This document shows, piece after piece, positions 24,268-30,542 of a stretch of DNA of 32,936 nt. The DNA lies in the NCBI GenBank assembly GCA_025358085.1, contig JANYKT010000062.1, positions 1-32,936 of the forward strand, read 5' to 3'. The stretch's first letter is position 1; each line of letters starts with the position of its first letter. The notes beneath the pieces were generated by a model. The model saw only the letters and a program-made list of their open reading frames with translations, made no database searches and was not told where the DNA came from. The stretch is from Deltaproteobacteria bacterium (GTDB lineage Bacteria > Myxococcota > Myxococcia > Myxococcales > 40CM-4-68-19). Both the position numbers and the translations under genes were made by a program.

Positions 24268-24855
24268 ATGACCACGCGTTCGGGAAGGGAAGACGACGAT
24301 GGCGTCGCCTGGAGCCTGCCAAAGCATGGGCGGCTGCGGACCGCGCTGGGCGTGGCCGCGGTGCTGCTGCTCGGGTTCGCCGGCTACCTCTGTTTGCAGC
24401 CCGCGGTCCCGCCGCCCGAGCCAGCGCGCGTGGCGGAAACGCCTGGGCCCGGCACCGCTCCGGACGCGTCGCCAGCCGAGCCGCCGGACCCGATGGAGCG
24501 CGCCATGCTGCTGACGCTCGCGGATGCCGGCCTCGAAAACAAGAAGGAGATTTCAGTGACCGACCTGGGAAAAGGCGACGGCACCGGCATCGGCGCGTTC
24601 CCGAGGCCGGGCACGAAGCCAGTGCTGCGCGGGCTGGTGGTGCCGGACGGCTTCGTCCTCCCGGAAGGCTACGTTCGTCACACCCAGGCCACCGATGACG
24701 GCCGCACGCTGCCGCCAATTCTGATGTTCCACCCGGACTACCGGCCGCTGGACGCCAGTGGCAATCCCATCAAGCTGCCGGCAGACCGCATCGTCCCGCC
24801 CGAGCTTGCGCCCCCCGGAATGCCGCTCGTCGAACTGGACGCCGGGGCGCCGTGA
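24268..24855 (+). CDS. Single-pass membrane-anchored protein of unknown function
   Basis: Protein of 195 residues: a cytoplasmic N-terminus of about 23 residues, one membrane helix (TALGVAAVLLLGFAGYLCLQ, about 25-44), a Pro/Ala/Glu-rich linker (45-75), then a polar domain with GLVVPDGFVLPEGYVRHTQA and a terminal PPELAPPGMPLVELDAG. The domain has few hydrophobic residues and is probably partly disordered. It lies 27 bases from the divergent membrane-protein gene. Its stop overlaps a GTG (GTGA at 24852-24855) that opens a 31-codon frame leading into lnt, so it may be translationally linked to lnt. No family recognised. Confidence 0.6.
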   Translation: MTTRSGREDDDGVAWSLPKHGRLRTALGVAAVLLLGFAGYLCLQPAVPPPEPARVAETPGPGTAPDASPAEPPDPMERAMLLTLADAGLENKKEISVTDLGKGDGTGIGAFPRPGTKPVLRGLVVPDGFVLPEGYVRHTQATDDGRTLPPILMFHPDYRPLDASGNPIKLPADRIVPPELAPPGMPLVELDAGAP

Positions 24856-24947
24856 GCGCGCGGCTCAGCTTTGTGAACGAGCCCCGGATGGAGTGGCGCC
24901 GTCGTCCGTGGTTAAAGGACGGACGCAACCTGGCGGGCGCGCGGTGA
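24852..24947 (+). CDS. Possible 31-codon bridging ORF between the membrane-anchored gene and lnt
   Basis: Frame starting with GTG that overlaps the previous stop (GTGA) and ending with TGA that overlaps the lnt start (GTGA at 24944-24947). The product would be 31 residues, very basic, with MEWRRRPWLKDGRNLAGAR at its end. Its exact GTGA links on both sides are what a translational-coupling chain would look like, but chance is possible in DNA this GC-rich. Not recognised; low confidence that it is translated. Confidence 0.3.
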   Translation: MSARLSFVNEPRMEWRRRPWLKDGRNLAGAR

Positions 24948-26470
24948 GGGCGGCTGCGGGCGCGCTCGTTAGCGCCGCGCTGCTGGGGCTCGTCGCGCGG
25001 GTCGAGGCCCCCTGGCACCCGCTCTCGCTAGTCGCACTGGCGCCGTGGTTCTGGGGGCTCGACCGCAGCGCGCCGCGCGCGGCGCTGACCTCGGCGGCGC
25101 TGCTCGCGACGGCCTTCACCGCCAGCGCCTTCTGGTGGCTGCCGGGGACGGTGGCCGCTTACACCGGCTGCCCGCGCCCGCTGGCGTGGCTCGGCTGTCT
25201 CGCGCTTGCACCGCTCGTTTTGCAGCCGCAGCTGCTGGCCGCCGCGGGAGCGCGCCTGCTCGCGCGGCGGCTCGTGCTCTCGCACGCGTCCCTCTGGCCG
25301 GCGGTGGCCACCGCGCTCACTTATGTCTTTGCCGAGTGGGCGCTGCCGCGGCTCTTCGCCGACACGCTGGGCTACGGGCTCTTTCCCTCTCCCTGGCTGC
25401 GGCAGGCGGCGGACCTCGGCGGCGGCGCTGGGCTCACCCTTTCGTGCCTTGCCGTGAGCGAATGCGCGGCGCGCCGAACTCGCCTGGCCGCGCTGGGAGC
25501 TGCGCTGGTGGTGCTTGCGCTCGCGGGTTACGGCGCGGTTCGCCTGCGCCAGGTGGAGGCGCGCACGGTCGCTGCACCCGTACTGACCGCGGGCGTGGTG
25601 CAGGCAAACATCACCGCCTACGACAAGCTCGCAGCGGAGCAAGGAACCTTCGAGACCGTGCGGCAGATCCTCGAGACCCACGTCGCGCTTTCGCGCGAGC
25701 TCCTTGCGCAGGGTCCGCTCGATCTCCTGGTCTGGCCCGAGACCGTTTATCCGACCACCTTCGGCGCGCCGAAGAGCGGGGACGGCGCCGCCTTCGACCA
25801 GCAGATCGCCGCGATGGCCCGCGAGGCGCGCGCGCCGCTCGTCTTCGGCGCCTTCGAGGCGGACGCCCTGGGCGAGCACAACGCTGCCTTCTTCCTCGAT
25901 GCCGACGGCTCCTTGCAGGCGAGCTACCAGAAGTCGCTGCTCTTCCCGCTGACCGAGTACGTTCCGCGCTGGCTTGACTCCAGCCGGCTGCGGGCGGTGC
26001 TTCCGTGGGCTGGCCGCTGGCAGCCGGGACCAGGCCCGCGCGTGCTGCCGCTGCGCCTGCGCGACGGCAGCGCGCTCCGCGTCGCGCCGCTCATCTGCTA
26101 CGAAGCGATCCATCAGGACTATGTAGAGCGCGCCGCCGGCCAAGGCGCGCAGGTCTTGCTGACGCTCTCCAACGATGCGTGGTTCCCCGCCGCCGCGGGG
26201 GCCCGGCTGCACCTCACCGTGGCCGCCTTCCGCAGCATCGAGACCCGCCTCCCGCAGCTGCGCGCCACCAACTCGGGCATCTCCGCGCTGGTGCTTCCGT
26301 CGGGCGAAATCGTTTCAGCGACCGCGTTCGATTCGCGCGCCGCGATCCGCCTGCGGGTACCGCGGGTCGCGGGTGCCGCAGGTTCGCTCCTGCCGCTCGG
26401 GCCCGCCTGCGCCGCGGGGTGCGCGGTCCTCGCCCTCCTCGCGCTCGCGAGAAAACGGCGAACATGCTAG
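24944..26470 (+). CDS. lnt: Apolipoprotein N-acyltransferase
   Basis: Adds the third acyl chain to the N-terminal cysteine of lipoproteins in the inner membrane, 508 residues. About six hydrophobic segments fill residues 1-200, then the carbon-nitrogen hydrolase domain follows at about 215-470. Catalytic triad by position: Glu266 in LLVWPETVYP, Lys330 in ASYQKSLLFPLTEYVP, and Cys385 in LICYEAIHQDY (E. coli E267, K335, C387). The motif LSNDAWF also fits. The GTG at 24944 starts just before the first membrane segment. Lnt is typical of Gram-negative bacteria and fits the lipoproteins elsewhere in this window. A Lys/Arg-rich end (ARKRRTC) follows the last membrane helix. udk follows after 10 bases. 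Confidence 0.93.
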   Translation: MRAAAGALVSAALLGLVARVEAPWHPLSLVALAPWFWGLDRSAPRAALTSAALLATAFTASAFWWLPGTVAAYTGCPRPLAWLGCLALAPLVLQPQLLAAAGARLLARRLVLSHASLWPAVATALTYVFAEWALPRLFADTLGYGLFPSPWLRQAADLGGGAGLTLSCLAVSECAARRTRLAALGAALVVLALAGYGAVRLRQVEARTVAAPVLTAGVVQANITAYDKLAAEQGTFETVRQILETHVALSRELLAQGPLDLLVWPETVYPTTFGAPKSGDGAAFDQQIAAMAREARAPLVFGAFEADALGEHNAAFFLDADGSLQASYQKSLLFPLTEYVPRWLDSSRLRAVLPWAGRWQPGPGPRVLPLRLRDGSALRVAPLICYEAIHQDYVERAAGQGAQVLLTLSNDAWFPAAAGARLHLTVAAFRSIETRLPQLRATNSGISALVLPSGEIVSATAFDSRAAIRLRVPRVAGAAGSLLPLGPACAAGCAVLALLALARKRRTC

Positions 26471-26480
26471 CTGACCGCGC

Positions 26481-27095
26481 GTGCGACCACTCACCATCGG
26501 CATCGCCGGCGGCACGGCGAGCGGAAAGACCACCGTTGCTCGCCGCTTGGTCGAGCGCCTCGCCGGCCATCCCATCGCCTTCCTCGATCAGGATGCTTAC
26601 TACCGCGACCTCACCGACGTCCCACTGGAGGAGCGCAGGGCCTTCAACTTCGATCACCCTGACGCGTTCGATACCGATCTATTGGTCACGCACCTGCTGG
26701 AGCTGAAAGCGGGCCGGGCCATCGAGAAGCCTGTCTACAGTTTTACGCAGCACTCGCGCACGGCCGATACGGTCCGGGTCAATCCCGGCGACGCAATTAT
26801 CCTGGAAGGCATCCTGGTGCTCGCGCTCGAGCCGGTTCGCAAGGAGCTGGATGTGAAAGTCTTCGTTGACTCCGACGCGGACGTGCGGGTCATTCGCAGG
26901 CTCTCGCGGGATATCAAGGAAAGAGGCCGCGATTTCGACGGCGTCATCGAGCAATACTTCCGTACCGTGCGGCCGATGCATTACGGCTTCGTCGAGCCGT
27001 CCAAGCGCTATGCCGATATCATCATCCCGCACGGCGGCAACAACGAGATCGCAATTGAAATGGTCGCAGGCGCGGTGCGCCAGAAGCTGAGTTGA
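26481..27095 (+). CDS. udk: Uridine kinase (uridine/cytidine monophosphokinase)
   Basis: Phosphorylates uridine and cytidine to the monophosphates in pyrimidine salvage, using ATP or GTP. The 204-residue product has the P-loop GGTASGKTT (10-18), DQDAYYRD and FNFDHPDAFDTDLL (the Udk substrate motif), PVYSFTQHSR, IILEGILVL, IRRLSRDIKERGRDFDGVIE and the final PHGGNNEIAIEMV. Length is normal. Start GTG at 26481, 10 bases after lnt, so lnt and udk are probably one transcript. Downstream is a 255-base gap holding the 6S-like candidate. Confidence 0.95.
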   Translation: MRPLTIGIAGGTASGKTTVARRLVERLAGHPIAFLDQDAYYRDLTDVPLEERRAFNFDHPDAFDTDLLVTHLLELKAGRAIEKPVYSFTQHSRTADTVRVNPGDAIILEGILVLALEPVRKELDVKVFVDSDADVRVIRRLSRDIKERGRDFDGVIEQYFRTVRPMHYGFVEPSKRYADIIIPHGGNNEIAIEMVAGAVRQKLS

Positions 27096-27109
27096 TCGAA
27101 CCGCAATTG

Positions 27110-27262
27110 GAGGGGTTCCTGCCAGTCCAGGACATGCCTGAATCATTCTATAATGCATCGGCTTTTGGCTCGCCCTGCTCAAGGCCGTCGGGCCGAGAAG
27201 ACGCTGTTCTGACAAACCCGGCACCTCTGGGTTCACCCGGCGGACACTAGCAGGGTGGCTGA
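27110..27262 (+). ncRNA. Candidate 6S RNA (ssrS-like)
   Basis: Judged by eye against E. coli 6S RNA from memory. Closing stem: CCTGCCAGT at 27118-27126 pairs with ACTAGCAGG at 27246-27254 (eight of nine pairs). A large internal bubble follows, with 5' strand CCTGAATCATTCTATAATGC resembling the E. coli CCTGAGCCGATATTT region. The distal arm has CTCGCCC (27169-27175) pairing with GGGCCGAG (27190-27197), one base bulged. The block GCCGTCGGGCCGAGAAG parallels E. coli GTCCGTCCGAGAAG. AACCC (27215-27219) pairs with GGGTT (27229-27233) in the 3' bubble strand, followed by CACCCGGCGGACA, again like E. coli. Fits family structure; the 5' and 3' ends are estimates. The region has no gene. 6S RNA binds RNA polymerase to down-regulate transcription in stationary phase. 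Confidence 0.5.
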
Positions 27263-27293
27263 AGGCGTACTACCCAGCGGCGCTGCAGGGGAT

Positions 27294-27319
27294 GCGCGGC
27301 CGGCCTTCGCTGGCCGCGT
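27294..27319. terminator. GC-rich hairpin, possible terminator
   Basis: GCGGCCGG at 27296-27303 pairs with CTGGCCGC at 27310-27317 (one G-T pair) around a CCTTCG loop, and one or two further pairs extend it. It could end the 6S-like transcript or, on the minus strand, the VOC gene. Neither side has a real T-run, so the call is tentative. Confidence 0.35.
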
Positions 27320-27350
27320 TGCGTGCCAGAGCGGAGGCGGCGGGATCCGC

Positions 27351-27746
27351 TCAGCTCGTCTTTTTCGGCTTGCGCCCCGGGGGCTTCAAATCTTCGTCCC
27401 AGACGACGGCCTCGACGTTGTTTCCGTCGGGATCGATTACGAAGGCCGCATAAGCGGCATAATCCTCCCGCGGCCCCGGCTTGCCGTTGTCCCTGCCGCC
27501 CGCTTTTAAGGCCTCGCTATGGAAGGCGTCGGTCGATCGCTTCGACACGCCATGAAACGCAAGGTGCGTGGGCGTGCCGACCGTACCCGGTGTCACCCAG
27601 AAGTCGTGGCGGCCCGTACTATCCTTGAAGCCGAAGGAGCCGCCGCTTTTCATGTCGCAGACGTACCCGAGCGGCTGCAAGGCGCGCTCGTAGAACTTGC
27701 GGCTCTTCCTGGGATCGGTGCAGCGGAGACTGACGTGCTCGATCAT
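27351..27746 (-). CDS. VOC (glyoxalase/bleomycin resistance) family protein
   Basis: Single VOC domain protein of 131 residues, beginning MIEHVSLRCTDPRKSRKFYE (the usual paired beta-alpha-beta-beta-beta start), with HLAFHGVSKRSTDAFHSEAL in the middle and AAFVIDPDGNNVEAVVWDE at the end (the DPDGNxxE motif with a metal-ligand Glu). Metal ligands appear as His4, His63 and Glu113 by pattern. Members include dioxygenases, glyoxalases and antibiotic-binding proteins; the substrate cannot be read. ATG at 27744-27746 has a perfect AAGGAGG site just upstream. The Lys-rich end (PPGRKPKKTS) is unusual. Transcribed in the same direction as the di-haem oxidoreductase gene upstream, with a palindrome between them. 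Confidence 0.85.
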   Translation of the reverse strand: MIEHVSLRCTDPRKSRKFYERALQPLGYVCDMKSGGSFGFKDSTGRHDFWVTPGTVGTPTHLAFHGVSKRSTDAFHSEALKAGGRDNGKPGPREDYAAYAAFVIDPDGNNVEAVVWDEDLKPPGRKPKKTS

Positions 27747-27775
27747 CGCGCCTCCTTATCAGAGGATCTACAAGA

Positions 27776-27803
27776 CAGGTATCCTCAGGATCGAAGATAC
27801 CTG
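27776..27803. promoter_or_regulatory. Inverted repeat between the di-haem oxidoreductase and VOC genes
   Basis: CAGGTATC and GATACCTG form a perfect 8-bp inverted repeat with a 12-base centre; nested inside is ATCCTCAGGAT, also a palindrome. It lies 16 bases beyond the oxidoreductase stop and 29 bases before the VOC start. It could be the oxidoreductase terminator stem (no T-run) or a repressor operator of the VOC gene. Confidence 0.4.
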
Positions 27804-27819
27804 CCCTCGTTGAGGCGAC

Positions 27820-29241
27820 TCAGAGCGAGCGCAGGAAGTTCAAGATGTCCTGCCGGTCCGAGGTCCCCAGCAAATTGAAGACTTGCAACACAAGATTCGC
27901 CTCGGAAGCACAGGCAACACCGTCAGGCGTGCTCATCTGGCCCGGCGCGCAGGCGGGGTTCTGGCTCGAATGGGCCTGGATGGCGTTGAGCAATCCGCCA
28001 TTGAGAGGAGTCGAGCGCCCGTCGTGGAGGAAGAAGATGCGTTGGCCCACGCCCCACAAGGGGGCAGAGCGGAACTCGTCGGCGCCGGCGGAACCCTGAC
28101 CGACATGGTCGGCGAGTCCCGGTCCCATGTGATGAATCGCGAAATCGGAGAACGGATGATAGGGAAGACCGCCTTGCCCGGTGGAGTTCGACTCCTCGGT
28201 GGTGAGCGTCGCCGAATGGCAAAGAGCGCAGCCAACGGAAGTGAATAGCTGCTGTCCGTGCACCTGGCTCGTGCTCGTGGTGGTTGCCACGGGCGCCGCC
28301 GAGAGCCGCATGAAGGCGGCAAAGTTGACCAGGTCCGAGGACATTTCGCTCAAGGTCCCGGTCAGGCCCTTGGTGTGCGGATTGTGAATGTTGCTCGAGT
28401 CCTCCGGCGTCGGATTCAGCTCGCAGCCCGCGGCCATCGCCCGCTCATTGCCAAAGATCTCGTTGGTCACTCCCTGTTCGACGTTGTAGGCCTCGCCGGC
28501 AAAGAGCAGCAGCGACTTGTTCTGCGCCTTCCAGCCGAACCGCGTAATCGTCCCGTCATTGCCATTGGTATTGAACCTCCCGCCGATCTGGTACAGGGCC
28601 CGCAGGCTCGCAGTGCTGTTCAGGTTGTCGATCAAGGCGTTGTCCGACGTATTCTCGACGAGGCCGAGGCCGAAGACCGGCGTGGGAATGCGAAAGATGA
28701 CGTTGTTTCTCGAAAGCTGGGTGACGAAGTCGGGCTGCGACGCCGTGCAAGTCGGCGCGTCCACCCTGCCTGCGATGGTGTAAAGGCCATGCACGCCGCC
28801 GTCGTTGCTGCCGTCGGGATTCCGAACGAAGCGCGCCTCGCGGACGGGCCCATCGGGCTGGATGAACGGAGGCACCAGCTGGTTGCGGCCCGGCAGCCGG
28901 TCGAGCGTCGCGAACGATACTTGCGGATTGGGCACGCGAAACTGGCCAAGCGTGGGATGCGGGCTCGTGCCACCGATGTCGGGCTGCGCGTGGCAGGAGG
29001 CGCAGCTATTGGCATTGAAGGTCGGCCCAAGGCCCACGCCAGGTTCGTTGAGAAGGGCTCCGGAAACCGAATCGATTTCCTTGAAGCGTGCCCGCGCGGC
29101 GAGGAAGAAAGTCACCTCGTCGGTAGAGAGGCCCGAGGCCGGTCCACCGGCACTGCTCGGCCCTCCGCGCGGGCCAGGGTCGGTTTGGGCCACTGCGGCG
29201 AACGATAAAACGACACACAATGAAAAGACAACCGAACGCAT
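27820..29241 (-). CDS. Di-haem oxidoreductase (DHOR, putative peroxidase family)
   Basis: Exported c-type cytochrome of 473 residues. The signal peptide MRSVVFSLCVVLSFAAVA is followed by CASCH (C80-H84) and CALCH (C338-H342), the two haem c sites. The motif FAIHHMGPGLADH (~368-380) and PLWGVGQRIFFLHDGRS (~393-410) are hallmarks of the DHOR family, related to bacterial cytochrome c peroxidases and the thiosulphate dehydrogenase-like group. Located in the periplasm, it would oxidise or reduce small molecules; the substrate is unknown. ATG at 29239-29241 is preceded by AGGGG. The upstream DNA is distinctly AT-richer than the rest of the window, and no cytochrome maturation gene is nearby. Confidence 0.88.
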   Translation of the reverse strand: MRSVVFSLCVVLSFAAVAQTDPGPRGGPSSAGGPASGLSTDEVTFFLAARARFKEIDSVSGALLNEPGVGLGPTFNANSCASCHAQPDIGGTSPHPTLGQFRVPNPQVSFATLDRLPGRNQLVPPFIQPDGPVREARFVRNPDGSNDGGVHGLYTIAGRVDAPTCTASQPDFVTQLSRNNVIFRIPTPVFGLGLVENTSDNALIDNLNSTASLRALYQIGGRFNTNGNDGTITRFGWKAQNKSLLLFAGEAYNVEQGVTNEIFGNERAMAAGCELNPTPEDSSNIHNPHTKGLTGTLSEMSSDLVNFAAFMRLSAAPVATTTSTSQVHGQQLFTSVGCALCHSATLTTEESNSTGQGGLPYHPFSDFAIHHMGPGLADHVGQGSAGADEFRSAPLWGVGQRIFFLHDGRSTPLNGGLLNAIQAHSSQNPACAPGQMSTPDGVACASEANLVLQVFNLLGTSDRQDILNFLRSL

Positions 29242-29401
29242 CGGGTACCCCTATCGAATGACGGAATGGGCCCTGCGATAAACATGCACTCGGAAGCGTT
29301 GCCCGGCAGCAAATACGGTACGCTGCAAGCTTGGCGGCGTCAAATGGCGCATATAGATACAGTAACTTTTATACTAATGAAATTTCTATAGACTGGAGTG
29401 C
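29242..29401. other. AT-rich upstream region of the di-haem oxidoreductase gene
   Basis: Gene-free. Positions 29342-29395 are strikingly AT-rich (for example ATATAGATACAGTAACTTTTATACTAATG), unlike the GC-rich surroundings. This likely includes the minus-strand promoter for the oxidoreductase, perhaps also a plus-strand promoter for the small reading frame at 29402. No exact promoter box can be fixed. Confidence 0.4.
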
Positions 29402-29560
29402 GTGAGCATCGCTGGAATCATCTTCGCAATTGCCCTGCTTTCATGCAGCAGGCAGGACCAAGCAGCTCCAGGCCCCCTCACTTACCGCACGCGATCGACG
29501 CATAGTCGATGGAACAATGATCGTATTTCGAAGCCTGAGGGGATCGTGCAACCCAACTAG
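29402..29560 (+). pseudogene. Possible short or frameshifted lipoprotein gene
   Basis: GTG start, 52 codons. It begins MSIAGIIFAIALLSCSRQD, which reads as a lipoprotein signal with lipobox LLSC and Cys at 15; the remainder is polar (RTRSTHSRWNNDRISKPEG) and ends at a TAG. In another frame, immediately after, the sequence DGFEKVVALFEDYPTATQ runs to a stop at 29616-29618, which looks protein-like. This suggests a small lipoprotein gene broken by a frameshift, or a genuine micro-lipoprotein. No ribosome site is evident and I recognise no family. Confidence 0.3.
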
Positions 29561-29798
29561 TGACGGATTCGAAAAGGTAGTGGCATTGTTCGAGGATTAT
29601 CCAACGGCCACTCAATAGGCGTTGCTTCCCTTCTGACCGTCAGTTTTTCAACGAAGTGGAAATCGATCTGGCCTCAGCCGGCTATTGCCAAAACGAAGTT
29701 GAAATCGATTTGCCTCCGCCGGCTGTTCCCGGACCGCAATCCAGAGCGTGGCGACATAAGGCGCCTGCAGTCATCGAATTGTGCGAGCTCTCAAAGCG
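29561..29798. other. Non-coding spacer with a tandem repeat
   Basis: Lower-GC stretch lacking a credible gene after the possible lipoprotein remnant. Contains the imperfect tandem repeat at 29650-29731. Otherwise nothing recognisable; open frames here are short. Confidence 0.4.
29650..29731. repeat. Imperfect tandem duplication, about 40 bases per copy
   Basis: Two adjacent copies with a 42-base period: AACGAAGTGGAAATCGATCT then GGCCTCAGCCGGCTATTGCC, and AACGAAGTTGAAATCGATTT then GCCTCCGCCGGCTGTTCCC. About three quarters of the bases agree. It lies in the AT-richer, gene-poor interval, and resembles a small duplication or minisatellite rather than a mobile element end. Confidence 0.6.
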
Positions 29799-30533
29799 TC
29801 AGTTCTTGCGGATGACGTGGCCTTTTGAATCGAGCTTGTAGGCGTCCGGCAAGGCGGCTTCGACCTTGGGCGTATAGCCCTTCACGTCCCAGGTGGAGTC
29901 GGCGAGCAAGCCCGCCAGCGCCTCGCGGACGCGCGCATTCGAGCTCTCTTGCGCCTTTAATAGATGCTGAATCAAGGGCTCGCGGCCCACGTCGCCTTCC
30001 TGCCGCACGATCACCTGCGCGGTAGCGATCTGCACCTCGTCGTCCATATCCTCCAGGAAGGGCAGCACCGCGGGCGCGATGTCGGGGCTCTTGTGCTCGC
30101 CGAGCGCGTGCAGGATCAGCACTTTCTTTTCGGGCACCCGGCTGTATTCGCTGCCAACCTTGCGCGCGAGCTCGACCAGGAACTGCACCACCTCGGGCTC
30201 CGGCAGCAAGTCGGCCAGCGCCTTCAGCGGCCAGGCGATCTCGTCTCGGGTCAGGATGAACTTCTTGATCGGCTGCAGCGCCAGATCCGTGCTGTCGAGG
30301 AGGATGGCGTGCACGCGCTGCTTTTCCTCATCATCGGTGATGCCCGGGTCGACGCGGATGGTGTAGCGCAGCAAGAGCGCATCGATGGCCGCCTCGCTGC
30401 GCAGCTTGCCGAGCTCCTCGATGGCGCCCTGGCGATTCTCCGGCGGACCAAACTTCTCCAGCAGCTTCTTCTGCAGCCGGCCCGCCCGCTGCTCCGGGGT
30501 CCCACCGATACCGAGCATGTCGAAAAGTCCCAT
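29799..30533 (-). CDS. HEAT-repeat protein downstream of dnaJ
   Basis: Soluble protein of 244 residues, MGLFDMLGIGGTPEQRAGRL onward. HEAT/armadillo-like helices: RQGAIEELGKLRSEAAIDAL (~34-53), AWPLKALADLLPEPEVVQFL (~99-118), VLILHALGEHKSPDIAPAVL (~138-157) and EVQIATAQVIVRQEG (~166-180); a C-terminal polar part ends in DSKGHVIRKN. HEAT proteins usually bind partner proteins. Its ATG (30531-30533) is 9 bases after the dnaJ stop, so it is almost certainly co-transcribed with dnaJ, suggesting a client-handling or co-chaperone role (inference). Confidence 0.78.
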   Translation of the reverse strand: MGLFDMLGIGGTPEQRAGRLQKKLLEKFGPPENRQGAIEELGKLRSEAAIDALLLRYTIRVDPGITDDEEKQRVHAILLDSTDLALQPIKKFILTRDEIAWPLKALADLLPEPEVVQFLVELARKVGSEYSRVPEKKVLILHALGEHKSPDIAPAVLPFLEDMDDEVQIATAQVIVRQEGDVGREPLIQHLLKAQESSNARVREALAGLLADSTWDVKGYTPKVEAALPDAYKLDSKGHVIRKN

Positions 30534-30542
30534 GGCGTCCTT

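Noticed and set aside
27149-27154. Perfect TATAAT sequence as a promoter -10 box
   Set aside because: No -35 element at the right distance, and the motif sits in the 5' strand of the internal bubble of the 6S RNA candidate, where a TATAAT-like sequence has another explanation. It could still drive a shorter RNA.
29656-29841. 61-codon frame over the tandem repeat
   Set aside because: It owes its length to the duplicated sequence, runs into the HEAT gene end on the other strand, and has no start signal or recognisable domain.
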